From positions 912,501 through 976,500 of the forward strand of contig NZ_VFOV01000001.1 of assembly GCF_006716315.1 (NCBI RefSeq): a stretch of DNA of 64,000 nucleotides, written 5' to 3'. A model generated the notes under the pieces. It was not told the DNA's origin and made no database searches. It was given only the letters and a program-made list of their open reading frames with translations. The position numbers were made by a program, and so were the translations under genes. Below are positions 8,027 through 16,455 of the stretch, piece after piece. This DNA is from Nocardioides albertanoniae. GTDB taxonomy: Bacteria; Actinomycetota; Actinomycetes; Propionibacteriales; Nocardioidaceae. Every line of letters starts with the position of its first letter. Within the stretch, counting starts at the first letter, position 1.

Positions 8027-8160
8027 GAGAAGTCAGTCCTGCAGGTCGAGTGGGCATCTCGATGCCCACTCGACCTGCAGACGTGACGCTTCGACCTGCA
8101 GACGTGACGCTTCGACCTGCAGACGTGACGCTTCGACCTGCAGAGGTGACTTCTCGACTC
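8027..8160. repeat. Repeat family B, copy B1: inverted repeat with phased 21-bp units
   Basis: A 20-bp inverted repeat (8039-8058 with 8061-8080, starting CTGCAGGTCGAGTGGGC) is followed by three exact contiguous 21-bp units (8081-8101, 8102-8122, 8123-8143; ACGTGACGCTTCGACCTGCAG) and a diverged fourth. It is preceded by two units in the opposite orientation (8027-8049). It fills the tail-to-tail gap between the protease and racemase genes. There are no spacers, so it is not CRISPR. Related copies lie at 13915-14004 and 36677-36792. Confidence 0.9.
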
Positions 8161-8175
8161 CCCGGGGGGGAGTGA

Positions 8176-8865
8176 CTAGTCGAGCGCGCGGGCGAGCGCG
8201 GCTTCGACGTGCACGGTGATGGCGTCGAGGATCGGGACGTCGACGTCGCTGGGGCTGACCAGAAGGCTCAGCTCGGAGGCACCGAGGATGACGCCGTCGG
8301 AGCCGGCGTCCCACAGCTCGTGGACGACCTCGAGCACCCGCTTGCGCGAACCGGCGAGCACGTTTCGGTGCACGAGCTCCTCGTAGATGATCGAGTCGAG
8401 CATCTCCACGTGGAGCGTGTCGGGGAGGTTGACGTCGACGCCGTGGTCGGAGATGCGCTGGGCGAAGAAGTCGTTCTCGACCGTGTATCGCGAGGCGAGG
8501 AAGCCGGCCTTGGTGATGCCGAGCTCCTTGGACTTCTCGGCGAGCACGTCGGCCAGGTGGAGCACCGGCACGTCGACGGCGGCCTCGACCTGGTCGTAGA
8601 CCTTGTGGAAGGTGGTGGTGCACAGCAGGATGAAGTCGGCGCCACCTGCGACGACGCTCTTGGCGGAGGCGACCAGGATCTCGGCGACCTGGTCCCAGGC
8701 CTCCTTGTCCTGCAGGGCCGTCAGCTCGGCGAGGTCGACGGAGGCCAGCACGATCTTGGCGGAATGAAGCCCGCCGAGACGCTCCTGGACACCCTTGTTG
8801 AGTCCCTCGTAGTAGGCGGCGGTGCTTTCCCAGCTCATACCGCCGATGAGTCCGATCGTCTGCAC
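8176..8865 (-). CDS. Aspartate/glutamate racemase-family protein lacking the second catalytic Cys
   Basis: Cofactor-independent Asp/Glu/hydantoin racemase fold, 229 aa, starting MQTIGLIGGMSWEST as in YgeA and aspartate racemases. The first active-site Cys is kept (Cys82 in LLCTTTFH, although the usual CTNTMH asparagine is Thr). The second, normally in GCTE, is replaced: the protein reads ILGASELSLL with Ala196. Two-base racemisation should therefore be lost or altered; one-sided chemistry (isomerase, decarboxylase-like) or binding remain possible. GTG start at 8865 with CACACT six bases upstream and no Shine-Dalgarno suggests leaderless translation. It is convergent with the protease across repeat B1. 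Confidence 0.85.
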   Translation of the reverse strand: MQTIGLIGGMSWESTAAYYEGLNKGVQERLGGLHSAKIVLASVDLAELTALQDKEAWDQVAEILVASAKSVVAGGADFILLCTTTFHKVYDQVEAAVDVPVLHLADVLAEKSKELGITKAGFLASRYTVENDFFAQRISDHGVDVNLPDTLHVEMLDSIIYEELVHRNVLAGSRKRVLEVVHELWDAGSDGVILGASELSLLVSPSDVDVPILDAITVHVEAALARALD

Positions 8866-8937
8866 ACGTCGAGTGTGACATCGACCGCTGCCGCGTACTG
8901 AATCCTCGACGTGCCCCGGGCCAGGTCAGAGCACGGA

Positions 8938-9693
8938 TCAGCCCTCGCGGTGCACCTTGTGCGGTGCGGCCTGGGCACGCGGCTTGATGACCAGCTCGTC
9001 GATGTTGACGTGGGCCGGGCGGGTGGCCATCCACGAGATCGCGTCGGCGACGTCGTCGGCGACCAGGGGATCTTCCACGCCGGCGTAGACCTTGTCGGCA
9101 GCCGCCTGGTCGCCGTCGAGGCGTACGAGGGAGAACTCCTCGGTGTGGACCATGCCCGGGGCGACCTCCATGATCCGCACCGGCTGGTCGACGATCTCCA
9201 GGCGCAGCGCCTCGGTGACCGCGCGGGTGCCGAACTTGGCCGCGTTGTAGCCCGCACCGCCTTCGTAGGCGCGCCGGCCGGCGATCGAGCCGACGTTGAT
9301 CACGGCTCCCGCACCGGAGGCGATCAGCGCCGGGAGCAACGCCTTGGTGACGCGGGTCAGCCCGACCACGTTGACCTCGAACATCGCCTGCCACTTCTGG
9401 AGGTCCGCCTCGGCGACCTTGTCGACGCCGAAGGCGCCGCCGGCGTTGTTGACCAGCAGGTCGAGGCGGTCGCCGACGGCCTCGACGAGCTCGGCGACGG
9501 AGTCGTCGGAGGTGACGTCGGTCGCGATCGCGGTGCCGCCGATCTCCTCGGCCAGAGCCTCGATGCGGTCGGCCCGGCGAGCCGCGAGGAAGACGTGGTA
9601 GCCGTCGTCGGCGAGGCGACGCGCGGTGGCGGCCCCGATCCCGCTCGAGGCTCCGGTCACGACGGCGGTCTTGGCGGCACTCTTCGAAGGCAT
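8938..9693 (-). CDS. SDR-family NADP-dependent oxidoreductase
   Basis: Classical short-chain dehydrogenase, 251 aa, with TGASSGIG (residues about 14-21), AARR after beta-2 (NADP preference), NNAG, catalytic Ser in NVGSIAG and YNAAK (Tyr/Lys). It resembles YdfG-type dehydrogenases acting on 3-hydroxy acids or serine-like substrates; the natural substrate cannot be read from sequence. CAGAAT at 9700-9705 lies six bases before the ATG, so the transcript is probably leaderless. It is divergent from mshA. Confidence 0.88.
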   Translation of the reverse strand: MPSKSAAKTAVVTGASSGIGAATARRLADDGYHVFLAARRADRIEALAEEIGGTAIATDVTSDDSVAELVEAVGDRLDLLVNNAGGAFGVDKVAEADLQKWQAMFEVNVVGLTRVTKALLPALIASGAGAVINVGSIAGRRAYEGGAGYNAAKFGTRAVTEALRLEIVDQPVRIMEVAPGMVHTEEFSLVRLDGDQAAADKVYAGVEDPLVADDVADAISWMATRPAHVNIDELVIKPRAQAAPHKVHREG

Positions 9694-9795
9694 GCCCCCA
9701 TTCTGCTCGCCGCCGTGCTGAGGCGCGCAGACGGTCTCATCCTGGGGCGTGCCTCACACAGGAACGGTCTGGGAATGCCGGCGGGAGATCGGGCG

Positions 9796-9823
9796 TTGAG
9801 ACTCAGGACCACAGGCGTAGAGA
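9796..9823 (+). promoter_or_regulatory. mshA promoter candidate
   Basis: TTGAGA (9796-9801) and TAGAGA (9818-9823) spaced 16 bp, followed by a purine-rich AAAGGGG ribosome-binding stretch just before the ATG at 9837. Confidence 0.5.
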
Positions 9824-9836
9824 CAAAGGGGCAGGA

Positions 9837-11096
9837 ATGATCCACCGCGTAGCGATGGTCAGTCTGCACACCTCTCCGCTCGACCAGCCGGGCACCGGCG
9901 ACGCCGGGGGGATGAACGTCTACGTCCTCGAGCTCTCCCGGCGTCTGGCGGCGCAGGGCATCGCGATCGACATCTTCACCCGGGCCACGTCCTCGCGCCT
10001 GCCGCAGGTCACCGAGGCGTACGACGGGGTCGCGGTCCACCACGTGCACGCCGGTCCCTTCGAGGGCCTGGCCAAGGGTGATCTCCCCGGGCAGCTGTGC
10101 ACGTTCGCGCGCGAGGTGCTCCGCGCCGAGGCGTCGAACCCGCCGGGCTACTTCGACGCGGTGCACTCCCACTACTGGCTCTCGGGCCAGGTCGGAGCGC
10201 TCTCCCGCGACCGTTGGGGTGTGCCGCTGGTGCACTCCATGCACACCATGGCCAAGGTCAAGAACGCCGCGCTCGCCGAGGGTGACACCCCCGAGCCGGA
10301 GGCGCGCCTGATCGGTGAGCAGCAGGTCGTCGAGGCCTCCGACATGCTGATCGCCAACACCGACCTCGAGGCCAAGCAGCTGATCAACATGTACGACGCG
10401 GAGCCGGGCCGTGTCGCGGTCGTGCACCCGGGTGTCGACCTGCGTGTCTTCCGCCCCCGCGGCCGGGCCGCGGCGCGGGCGGCGCTCGGGCTCCCCGCCC
10501 GCGCCCACGTGCTGCTCTTCGCCGGCCGCATCCAGCCGCTCAAGGCACCCGACGTGCTGCTGCGGGCGGCCGCGGTCATGCTCGCCCGCGACCCGTCGCT
10601 GCGTCACAACCTGGTGGTGCCGATCGTCGGCGGTCCGTCCGGATCCGGTCTGGAGCACCCGACCGGTCTGGCCGACCTGGCCGCCGAGCTGGGCATCTCC
10701 GACGTGGTGCGGTTCGTGCCGCCGGTGCGGCAGGACGAGCTCGCACAGTGGTACTCGGCGGCCTCGGTCGTCGCCGTCCCCTCCTACAACGAGTCGTTCG
10801 GGCTGGTCGCGGTCGAGGCCCAGGCCTGCGGCACCCCCGTCGTCGCGGCCGCGGTCGGCGGACTGACCACCGCCGTACGCCACGGCCGCAGCGGCCTTCT
10901 CGTCGACGGCCACGACCCGGCGCGGTGGGCCGACGCGCTCACCAACGCCATCAGCTCCCACTCGCGCTGGGCGGCGCTGGCCGACGGCGCGCTCGAACAC
11001 GCGCAGGACTTCTCCTGGGATCTCACCGCACGCAATACGCTCGAGGTCTACGAAGAGGCCAAGATGTTGATGCGTAAGGAGCTGACGGCGTCATGA
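9837..11096 (+). CDS. mshA: D-inositol-3-phosphate glycosyltransferase (mycothiol step 1)
   Basis: GT4 retaining glycosyltransferase, 419 aa, which joins GlcNAc from UDP-GlcNAc to 1-L-inositol-1-phosphate, the first committed step of mycothiol synthesis. Diagnostic features are the N-terminal [20 protein letters not shown] loop, [20 protein letters not shown], the donor-site [12 protein letters not shown], and the C-terminal [20 protein letters not shown] (E-x7-E type). The length is normal for the family. The downstream YbjN gene overlaps it by ATGA, so the two are one operon. Mycothiol marks the organism as Actinomycetota. Confidence 0.97.
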   Translation: MIHRVAMVSLHTSPLDQPGTGDAGGMNVYVLELSRRLAAQGIAIDIFTRATSSRLPQVTEAYDGVAVHHVHAGPFEGLAKGDLPGQLCTFAREVLRAEASNPPGYFDAVHSHYWLSGQVGALSRDRWGVPLVHSMHTMAKVKNAALAEGDTPEPEARLIGEQQVVEASDMLIANTDLEAKQLINMYDAEPGRVAVVHPGVDLRVFRPRGRAAARAALGLPARAHVLLFAGRIQPLKAPDVLLRAAAVMLARDPSLRHNLVVPIVGGPSGSGLEHPTGLADLAAELGISDVVRFVPPVRQDELAQWYSAASVVAVPSYNESFGLVAVEAQACGTPVVAAAVGGLTTAVRHGRSGLLVDGHDPARWADALTNAISSHSRWAALADGALEHAQDFSWDLTARNTLEVYEEAKMLMRKELTAS

Positions 11097-11596
11097 GTGA
11101 GCGCGGGGACCTGGACGAGGTCGTACGCAGCTGGTTGAAGTCCAACGACCTGTCCTGGGACGAGGCCGAGCAGCCCGGCGGTGAGCTGGTCTTCTCGTTC
11201 GCCCTCCCGGGGGAGCGGAAGCTGCAGACGCCCGTCAGGCTCGACGTGGGGCAGCATGCCCTCGGCGTGCACGCCTTCGTCTGCCGCCGCCCTGACGAGA
11301 ACTTCGAGACCGTCTACCGCTGGCTGCTCGAGCGCAACCTGCGGCTCTACGGGGTCTCGTTCGGGATCGACCGGCTCGGCGACATCTACCTCGACGGCCG
11401 GCTGCCGCTGGCGACGGTCGACGCCGACGAGCTCGACCGTCTGCTCGGCTCGGTGCTGACCTACGCCGACGAGTCCTTCAACACCCTCCTCGAGCTCGGC
11501 TTCGCCTCATCGATCCGCAAGGAGTGGGAGTGGCGCAAGCTCCGCGGTGAGTCGACCGCCAACCTGGAGGCCTTCCGCGGCTGGCTCGAGGACTGA
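11093..11596 (+). CDS. YbjN domain-containing protein
   Basis: Soluble acidic protein of 167 aa with a YbjN/type III secretion chaperone-like fold (family knowledge: small alpha/beta proteins of uncertain function, often directly downstream of mshA in actinobacteria). [20 protein letters not shown] and a C-terminal Trp-rich helix are visible. No catalytic motif is seen. The 4-nt overlap with mshA implies coupled translation and perhaps a chaperone or regulatory role in the same pathway (inference). The stop codon is immediately followed by a 14-bp tandem repeat. Confidence 0.8.
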   Translation: MSERGDLDEVVRSWLKSNDLSWDEAEQPGGELVFSFALPGERKLQTPVRLDVGQHALGVHAFVCRRPDENFETVYRWLLERNLRLYGVSFGIDRLGDIYLDGRLPLATVDADELDRLLGSVLTYADESFNTLLELGFASSIRKEWEWRKLRGESTANLEAFRGWLED

Positions 11597-11666
11597 GCCA
11601 GGTTCAACGGGCCAGGTTCAACGGGCCAGGTTCAACGGGCCAGGTTCAACGGGCCAGGTTCGACGG
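11597..11666. repeat. Five tandem 14-bp repeats
   Basis: Five head-to-tail copies of GCCAGGTTCAACGG, the last with one change, start at the first base after the YbjN stop and end just before the stop of the convergent DinB gene. This is the only sequence in that junction. Confidence 0.9.
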
Positions 11667-11673
11667 GCCGGCC

Positions 11674-12189
11674 TCACAGACGGCCCACCTGGTCGGCGTA
11701 CCAGCGGATCCCGGCCACGTGCTCGGCGATCTCCCGCAGCGTCCAGCTGGGTGTGCGCGGTGCGTCCCACGCCTCCGCGCCCGCCGCTTCGAGGCGGAGG
11801 CTGAAGGTGCGGGCCAGCCGGGTGATCCGTTCGCGGGCCTCGCCGAGGTCGGCCTCGGTGAACCGGGACCAGTCCTGCTCGAGGGTGATGCCGCTGGCCT
11901 GCCAGCGGTCGGGCTGGGTCGCCGTCCCGGCGAGCAGCGCCTCGACCTCGGCGAGATGGTCGACCAGGTGGTCGGCGATCCGCCGGATCGCCTTGTGCGG
12001 CGTGTAGATGCGGTCGCCGTCCTCGCTGACCCGTGGCCGACCGTCCCAGCCGATCCAGGTGGCGGCTAGGTCCAGGCAGTACGCGGCGGCCTCCTCGATC
12101 TGCGCGCCCGGGCCGGTGACAGCGAGGTCGGCGGTGAGGTCGGCGGTGAGGTCGGCGGTGGTGGTCGTGTGATCCGTGGTGTGGTCCAT
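11674..12189 (-). CDS. DinB/maleylpyruvate isomerase-like protein
   Basis: 171-aa helical-bundle protein of the DinB superfamily, recognised from the C-terminal PSWTLREIAEHVAGIRWYAD (His of the metal triad) and an HLVDHLAEVEALL helix. These proteins are often metal-binding thiol transferases; in mycothiol producers some use mycothiol, but no substrate can be assigned. The N-terminus is low complexity, TADLTADLTADLA, encoded by three 12-bp repeats (12124-12159). TACGTT seven bases before the ATG suggests a leaderless transcript. It is divergent from an ArsR-type gene 66 bp away, its likely regulator. Confidence 0.75.
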   Translation of the reverse strand: MDHTTDHTTTTADLTADLTADLAVTGPGAQIEEAAAYCLDLAATWIGWDGRPRVSEDGDRIYTPHKAIRRIADHLVDHLAEVEALLAGTATQPDRWQASGITLEQDWSRFTEADLGEARERITRLARTFSLRLEAAGAEAWDAPRTPSWTLREIAEHVAGIRWYADQVGRL

Positions 12190-12192
12190 GCG

Positions 12193-12234
12193 CCGAAACG
12201 TACGGCCCGGACAGTGCGGTGATCACCGAAACGT
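12193..12234. promoter_or_regulatory. Operator candidate between DinB and ArsR genes
   Basis: Two direct copies of CCGAAACGT (12193-12201 and 12226-12234) flank and overlap the 12-bp palindrome CGGTGATCACCG (12217-12228). It lies in the shared divergent promoter region, next to the ArsR gene -10 TAGCGT (12243-12248). Confidence 0.45.
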
Positions 12235-12255
12235 GCGCGGCGTAGCGTCATCTCC

Positions 12256-12969
12256 ATGAGCCCGCCCAGAGCCGACGTCGACCTGGCCTCGGTCGCCGCA
12301 GCGATCGGTGAGCCGAGCCGGGCGGCCATGCTCGACGCCCTGATGACCGGCACCGCGCTGACCGCCGGCGAGCTCGCTCGGGTCGCCGGGATCGGCCCGT
12401 CGACGGCCAGCGCACATCTGGCCCGGCTGATCGACGTCGGGCTGGTCGAGGTGGCCGAGCAGGGGCGCCACCGCTACCACCGCCTCTCCGGCCCCGACGT
12501 CGCCCAGGCGCTCGAGTCGCTCTCGCACATCGCGCCGGCCAAGCCCGTCCGTACGCTGCGGGAGTCCTCGCGCGCGAGGTCGCTGTGGTTCGCGCGCACC
12601 TGCTACGACCACCTCGCTGGCGCGTGCGGGGTCGCCCTGCACGACCTGCTCCTCGAGCGTGAGCTGATCGTCGGGGCCGCGGGCGGCTACGACGTCTCGG
12701 CGGCGGGCGAGGCCTGGTTCGCCGAGCTGGGTGTCGACGTGAGCGCCGAGCGTGCCCGGCGCCGCTCGTTCGCCCGCCCGTGCCTGGACTGGACCGAGCG
12801 CCGCCCGCACCTGGCGGGTGCGCTCGCCGCGGTCACCGTCGACCGCCTGCTCGCTCTCGGCTGGTTCGTCCGCCGCGGTTCCGACACCCGGGCGCTGCGG
12901 CTCACCGAGGAGGGCTCGGCTGCGCTGGGAGGGCTCTGGGGCGAGGAGTCGCTGGGTCAGCGCGGCTGA
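12256..12969 (+). CDS. ArsR-type winged-helix transcriptional regulator
   Basis: 237 aa. The N-terminal winged helix (residues about 8-90) has GEPSRAAMLDALMTG and a recognition helix IGPSTASAHLARL, followed by a wing GRHRYHRLSG, as in ArsR/SmtB repressors. A second, effector-like domain (residues about 95-237) contains CYDHLAGACGVAL and LDWTERRPHLAGAL, seen in the larger stand-alone ArsR subgroup. No CxC metal site of the ArsR/CadC type is evident, so metal sensing is doubtful. Leaderless start: TAGCGT at 12243-12248. The 3' end overlaps the convergent EamA gene by 13 bp. Confidence 0.82.
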   Translation: MSPPRADVDLASVAAAIGEPSRAAMLDALMTGTALTAGELARVAGIGPSTASAHLARLIDVGLVEVAEQGRHRYHRLSGPDVAQALESLSHIAPAKPVRTLRESSRARSLWFARTCYDHLAGACGVALHDLLLERELIVGAAGGYDVSAAGEAWFAELGVDVSAERARRRSFARPCLDWTERRPHLAGALAAVTVDRLLALGWFVRRGSDTRALRLTEEGSAALGGLWGEESLGQRG

Positions 12970-13865
12970 CGGCGGGTGATCAGCACGCCCGCGATGCACA
13001 TCGCGCCGCCGACGAAGGCGAGCGCCGGTGGCACCTCGTCGAGCAGCAGCCACGCCATCAGCGCGGTGATGAACGGCACCAGGAAGGTGGTCTGTGCGAA
13101 CTTGCCGGCGTCGGAGTGGGAGAGGGCATAAGCCCAGGTCACGAATGCCAAGGCGCTCGGGAACAGGCCCAGGTAGACGAGCCAGCCGAGGTTGGCGACG
13201 CTGATGTCGGGGATGGTCGAGACGAGCTCGCCCGACCACGGCAGGCACACGATGAGGCCGATCGCGCCGTACCAGAACGTCAGCAGCAGCGCGCCCATCG
13301 TCGGCAACAGCTTCTTCTGGGTGAGCACCCCGATCGCGAAGGTGAGCGCGGCGACCACCGAGAGGGCGACGCCGATCCAGTCGCCGGTGTCACCGTTGGC
13401 CGACGCGCGCCCGATGATCACGACGCCGGCGAAGCCGACCCCGGTGCCGATCAGGACCCACCTGTGCAGCGTCTCCTTGAGCACCAGCCCGGCGAGCAGC
13501 GCCACCACGATCGGACCGACCTGCACGATCAGCGCCGCCGTCGCGGCATCGATGCGCCGCTCCGACTCGTTGAGCGCCAGGTTGTAGACACCCAGCCAGG
13601 CCGCCCCGCCGAGTGCGATCAGCGGCCATTCCTTCCGCGTCGGCAGCCGGAACCCACCCTTGAGCGCGAGGTAGACGCCGAGCGCCGCGACCATCACCAC
13701 GAGCCGGCCCAGCGAGAGGCTTCCCGGCGGCACGGTGTCGCCGAGGTGACGGATCCCGACGAACGCCGAAGCCCACAGAACCAGGGTGATCCCGCAGGCC
13801 ACGAGCGGCTTCCACAGCGGCGTGGTGGCGGTGGGGGCAGGCGTCGGGTCGATCGTCGTCGTCAC
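12957..13865 (-). CDS. EamA-family (DMT) drug/metabolite exporter
   Basis: 302-aa integral membrane protein with ten predicted hydrophobic segments in two EamA repeats; the second begins near GDWIGVALSVVAALTFA. Proteins of this RhaT/YdcZ-like group export amino acids, nucleosides or drugs, but substrate is not predictable. The GTG start at 13865 has TAGCCT (13872-13877) six bases upstream, so it is probably leaderless. Repeat B2 lies immediately upstream. It ends inside the 3' end of the convergent ArsR gene. Confidence 0.85.
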   Translation of the reverse strand: MTTTIDPTPAPTATTPLWKPLVACGITLVLWASAFVGIRHLGDTVPPGSLSLGRLVVMVAALGVYLALKGGFRLPTRKEWPLIALGGAAWLGVYNLALNESERRIDAATAALIVQVGPIVVALLAGLVLKETLHRWVLIGTGVGFAGVVIIGRASANGDTGDWIGVALSVVAALTFAIGVLTQKKLLPTMGALLLTFWYGAIGLIVCLPWSGELVSTIPDISVANLGWLVYLGLFPSALAFVTWAYALSHSDAGKFAQTTFLVPFITALMAWLLLDEVPPALAFVGGAMCIAGVLITRRQPR

Positions 13866-13914
13866 GATAAAAGGCTAGGTATGTTTGCTGATCCTGGCGA
13901 ACTTTTAATGGTCG

Positions 13915-14004
13915 AAGCGTCGCTCCTGCAGGTCGAGACGTCACCGCCGTGCCAACTCGACCTGCAGGGGTGACTTCTCGGCCTGCGGGGGTGACGTCTC
14001 GGCG
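13915..14004. repeat. Repeat family B, copy B2 (diverged)
   Basis: Contains CGCTCCTGCAGGTCGAGACG facing CAACTCGACCTGCAGGGGTG, then further degenerate units GTGACTTCTCGGCCTGCGGGG and GTGACGTCTCGGCGG. It lies between the 5' end of the EamA gene and the 3' end of the GlxA-type regulator, the only family B copy not in a tail-to-tail gap. Confidence 0.8.
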
Positions 14005-14012
14005 GGAGAGGG

Positions 14013-14996
14013 TCAGCCGTGGAAGGTGCGGCGGTAGGCCGCGGGGGTGACGCCGAGGGCGGCGTGGAAGTGGAGGCGAAGCGACTGGGCGGTGTTGAAG
14101 CCGCAGCGGGCGGCCACCCGGTCGATGGTGAGGTCGGTGGTCTCCAGCAGGTTGCGGGCCAGCTCGATGCGCTGCCGCTGCAGCCAGCGACCCGGCGACT
14201 CGCCGGTCTCCTGGCGAAACCTCCTGGTGAAGGTGCGCACGGACATCGAGACCTGAACCGCCATCTTCTCCAGGGTGAGTGGCTGGTCGAGGTGCTCGAG
14301 GGCCCAGGCGATCGCCGTCGAGATGCCGCTGGACCCCGAGACCTGGGCGGGACGACGGATGAACTGCGCCTGGCCGCCGTCGCGGTGAGGTGGCACGACG
14401 GTCACCCGGGCGACGCGGTTGGCGACCGCGGCGCCGTGGTCACGGCGTACGACATGCAGGCAGAGGTCGACACCGGAGGCCACGCCGGCGGAGGTGAGGA
14501 TGTCGCCGTCGTCGACGAAGAGTACGTCGGGGTCCAGCTTGACCTGCGGAAACAGTGTTCGGAAGTCGTCGGTGTGCGCCCAGTGGGTCGTCGCCGGGCG
14601 GCCGTCGAGGAGCCCGGCTGCCGCCAGGGCGAAGGCGCCGGTGCAGATGGACATGATCCGGGTGCCCGGCCGGATCATGCCGAGGGCCTCCTTCAACGGC
14701 GCGGTCAGCACCTCGTCGGCCGACGTCAGGTCGTAGGAACCGAACTTCGGGACCACGACGGTGTCGGCGGTCGCCAGCGCCTCCGGCCCGTGAGGTGCGA
14801 GCACCACCATGTCGGAGTCGGACTGCACCGGCCCGGGGCCGTCGGTGGTGCAGGTGATCACCTCGTAGAGGAGGCGGCCATCGCTGTCGCGAGCCTTGCC
14901 GAAGATCCGGTGGGGGATGCCGCTCTCGAACGGGATGAACCCGTCCTGGATCAGCACCGCGACCCGGTGCGGCGAAGGAGCTCGTACGTCACTCAT
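14013..14996 (-). CDS. GlxA-type AraC-family regulator with DJ-1/PfpI domain
   Basis: 327 aa. Residues about 1-190 form a DJ-1/PfpI (class I glutamine amidotransferase-like) domain with SICTGAFALAAAGLLDG, the nucleophile-elbow region. Residues about 225-327 form an AraC double helix-turn-helix with FTRRFRQETGESPGRWLQR and a C-terminal GVTPAAYRR. GlxA-type proteins activate or repress adjacent transport or degradation genes. It is divergent from an MFS carrier 71 bp away, the likely target. TAAGAT (15003-15008) lies six bases before the ATG, indicating a leaderless mRNA. Confidence 0.9.
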   Translation of the reverse strand: MSDVRAPSPHRVAVLIQDGFIPFESGIPHRIFGKARDSDGRLLYEVITCTTDGPGPVQSDSDMVVLAPHGPEALATADTVVVPKFGSYDLTSADEVLTAPLKEALGMIRPGTRIMSICTGAFALAAAGLLDGRPATTHWAHTDDFRTLFPQVKLDPDVLFVDDGDILTSAGVASGVDLCLHVVRRDHGAAVANRVARVTVVPPHRDGGQAQFIRRPAQVSGSSGISTAIAWALEHLDQPLTLEKMAVQVSMSVRTFTRRFRQETGESPGRWLQRQRIELARNLLETTDLTIDRVAARCGFNTAQSLRLHFHAALGVTPAAYRRTFHG

Positions 14997-15067
14997 GGCC
15001 CGATCTTATCGCTTGATGTCAATCAGGCCACTGTCTGCGAGGAGTCGGAGGCGGAAGAATCACTGCC

Positions 15068-16381
15068 ATGACCCAGACGACGACCCCGCCGCCTGCGGGC
15101 AGCACCTCTGCGCGCCGCCCCCGCATCCATCCCGCCTGGTGGGTGGCCGCGGTCGCCTTCGTGACCATCATCGGCGCCGCCGCCTTCACCGCGGCGCCCG
15201 GACTTCTCGTGGGCCCGCTGCACGACGAGTTCGGCTGGTCACGCGGCACGATCGGGGTCGGGATCACGCTCCAGCTCGCTCTCTACGGACTGACCGCGCC
15301 GTTCGCCGCCGCGCTGATGGACCGCTTCGGGATCCGCCCGGTCGTCGCGGTCGCGCTCACGATGATCACCCTGGGCTCGCTCGGCACCGTCTGGATGAGC
15401 GAGTCGTGGCAGTTCGTGCTCGGCTGGGGCGTGCTGGTCGGCGGCGGCAGCGGCTGCATGGCGCTCGCCTTCGGCGCGACGATCACCACCCGATGGTTCG
15501 TGAAGCGACAGGGGCTGGTCAGCGGCCTGCTCACCGCCGGCGGCGCGTCGGGACAGCTGATCTTCCTGCCGGTGCTGGCCGTGCTGATCGGGGAGTACGG
15601 CTGGCGCGCCGCCTCGGTCACGATCGCGCTGGTCGCCGCCGCCGTGATTCCGTTCGTGATGCTCCTGCTGCGCGACTACCCGGCCGACGTCGGCCTGGCG
15701 CCCTACGGGGCCGCCCAGATCGTGCCCCGGCCGGTGCCCGCGACCGGCGCCGCGCTACGGACCGTGCGCGTGCTCGGGATGGCGATGCGTACCAAGGCCT
15801 TCTGGCTTCTGGCCGGCGCCTTCGCGATCTGCGGGATCACCACGAACGGCCTGATCAGGACCCACTTCGTGCCCGCTGCGCACGACCACGGGATGGCGAC
15901 CGTCGCGGCCGCCTCGCTGCTCGCCGTGATCGGCATCTTCGACGTCGCCGGCACGATCTTCTCCGGCTGGCTCACCGACCGCTTCAACCCGGTCGTGCTG
16001 CTCGGCGTCTACTACTCGCTGCGGGGCGTCTCGCTGATCTTCCTGCCGATGCTGCTGGCACCCGAGGTGCACATCCCGATGGTGTTCTTCATCGTCTTCT
16101 ACGGCCTCGACTGGGTCGCCACCGTGCCGCCCACGCTCGCGCTGTGCCGCGAGGTCTGGCCCGAGGACGCCCCGATCGTCTTCGGCTGGGTGCTGGCCTC
16201 CCACCAGGTCGGCGCCGGCCTGGTCGCCTGGGTCGGCGGGGTCGTACGCGACGTCACCGGCTCCTACGACCTGGTCTGGTACGCCGCCGGCGCCCTGTGC
16301 GCCGCCGCCGCGTTGATGTCGCTGGTGGTGCCGAGGGGAGCGCTGGATGCTCACCGAGGTGACTCGGTGGAGGTGCACTGA
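15068..16381 (+). CDS. MFS transporter (oxalate/formate antiporter-like)
   Basis: 437-aa major facilitator with twelve hydrophobic segments. The start (HPAWWVAAVAFVTIIGAAAF, then GPLHDEFGWSRGTIG) and the A-motif-like loop AALMDRFGIRP match the monocarboxylate/OxlT-like group common in actinobacteria. The substrate is probably a small organic anion. It is divergent from the GlxA-type regulator. AAGAAT seven bases upstream of the ATG suggests a leaderless start. The last codons (from about GALDAHRGDSVEVH) are supplied by palindromic element C1. Confidence 0.85.
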   Translation: MTQTTTPPPAGSTSARRPRIHPAWWVAAVAFVTIIGAAAFTAAPGLLVGPLHDEFGWSRGTIGVGITLQLALYGLTAPFAAALMDRFGIRPVVAVALTMITLGSLGTVWMSESWQFVLGWGVLVGGGSGCMALAFGATITTRWFVKRQGLVSGLLTAGGASGQLIFLPVLAVLIGEYGWRAASVTIALVAAAVIPFVMLLLRDYPADVGLAPYGAAQIVPRPVPATGAALRTVRVLGMAMRTKAFWLLAGAFAICGITTNGLIRTHFVPAAHDHGMATVAAASLLAVIGIFDVAGTIFSGWLTDRFNPVVLLGVYYSLRGVSLIFLPMLLAPEVHIPMVFFIVFYGLDWVATVPPTLALCREVWPEDAPIVFGWVLASHQVGAGLVAWVGGVVRDVTGSYDLVWYAAGALCAAAALMSLVVPRGALDAHRGDSVEVH

Positions 16382-16443
16382 CCTCGCGGAGCTCCACGAA
16401 GGAAGCGCCCGTTCGCCGAGTCACCTCGGTGAACGGGCGCCGC
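16347..16443. repeat. Palindromic repeat family C, copy C1
   Basis: Arms TCACCGAGGTGACTCGG (16351-16367) and CCGAGTCACCTCGGTGA (16416-16432) are perfect 17-bp reverse complements. The right arm is itself the loop of a second hairpin, GCGCCCGTTC / GAACGGGCGC (16405-16414 with 16431-16440). An inner GGAGCTCC core flanked by CG/CACGAAG matches element C2. It overlaps the MFS stop codon and fills the gap to the convergent regX3. Confidence 0.9.
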
Positions 16444-16455
16444 GGTGCACCAGCC

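Noticed and set aside
8027..8160. CRISPR-like array
   Set aside because: The 21-bp units are contiguous with no unique spacers and no cas gene is near; treated as repeat family B.
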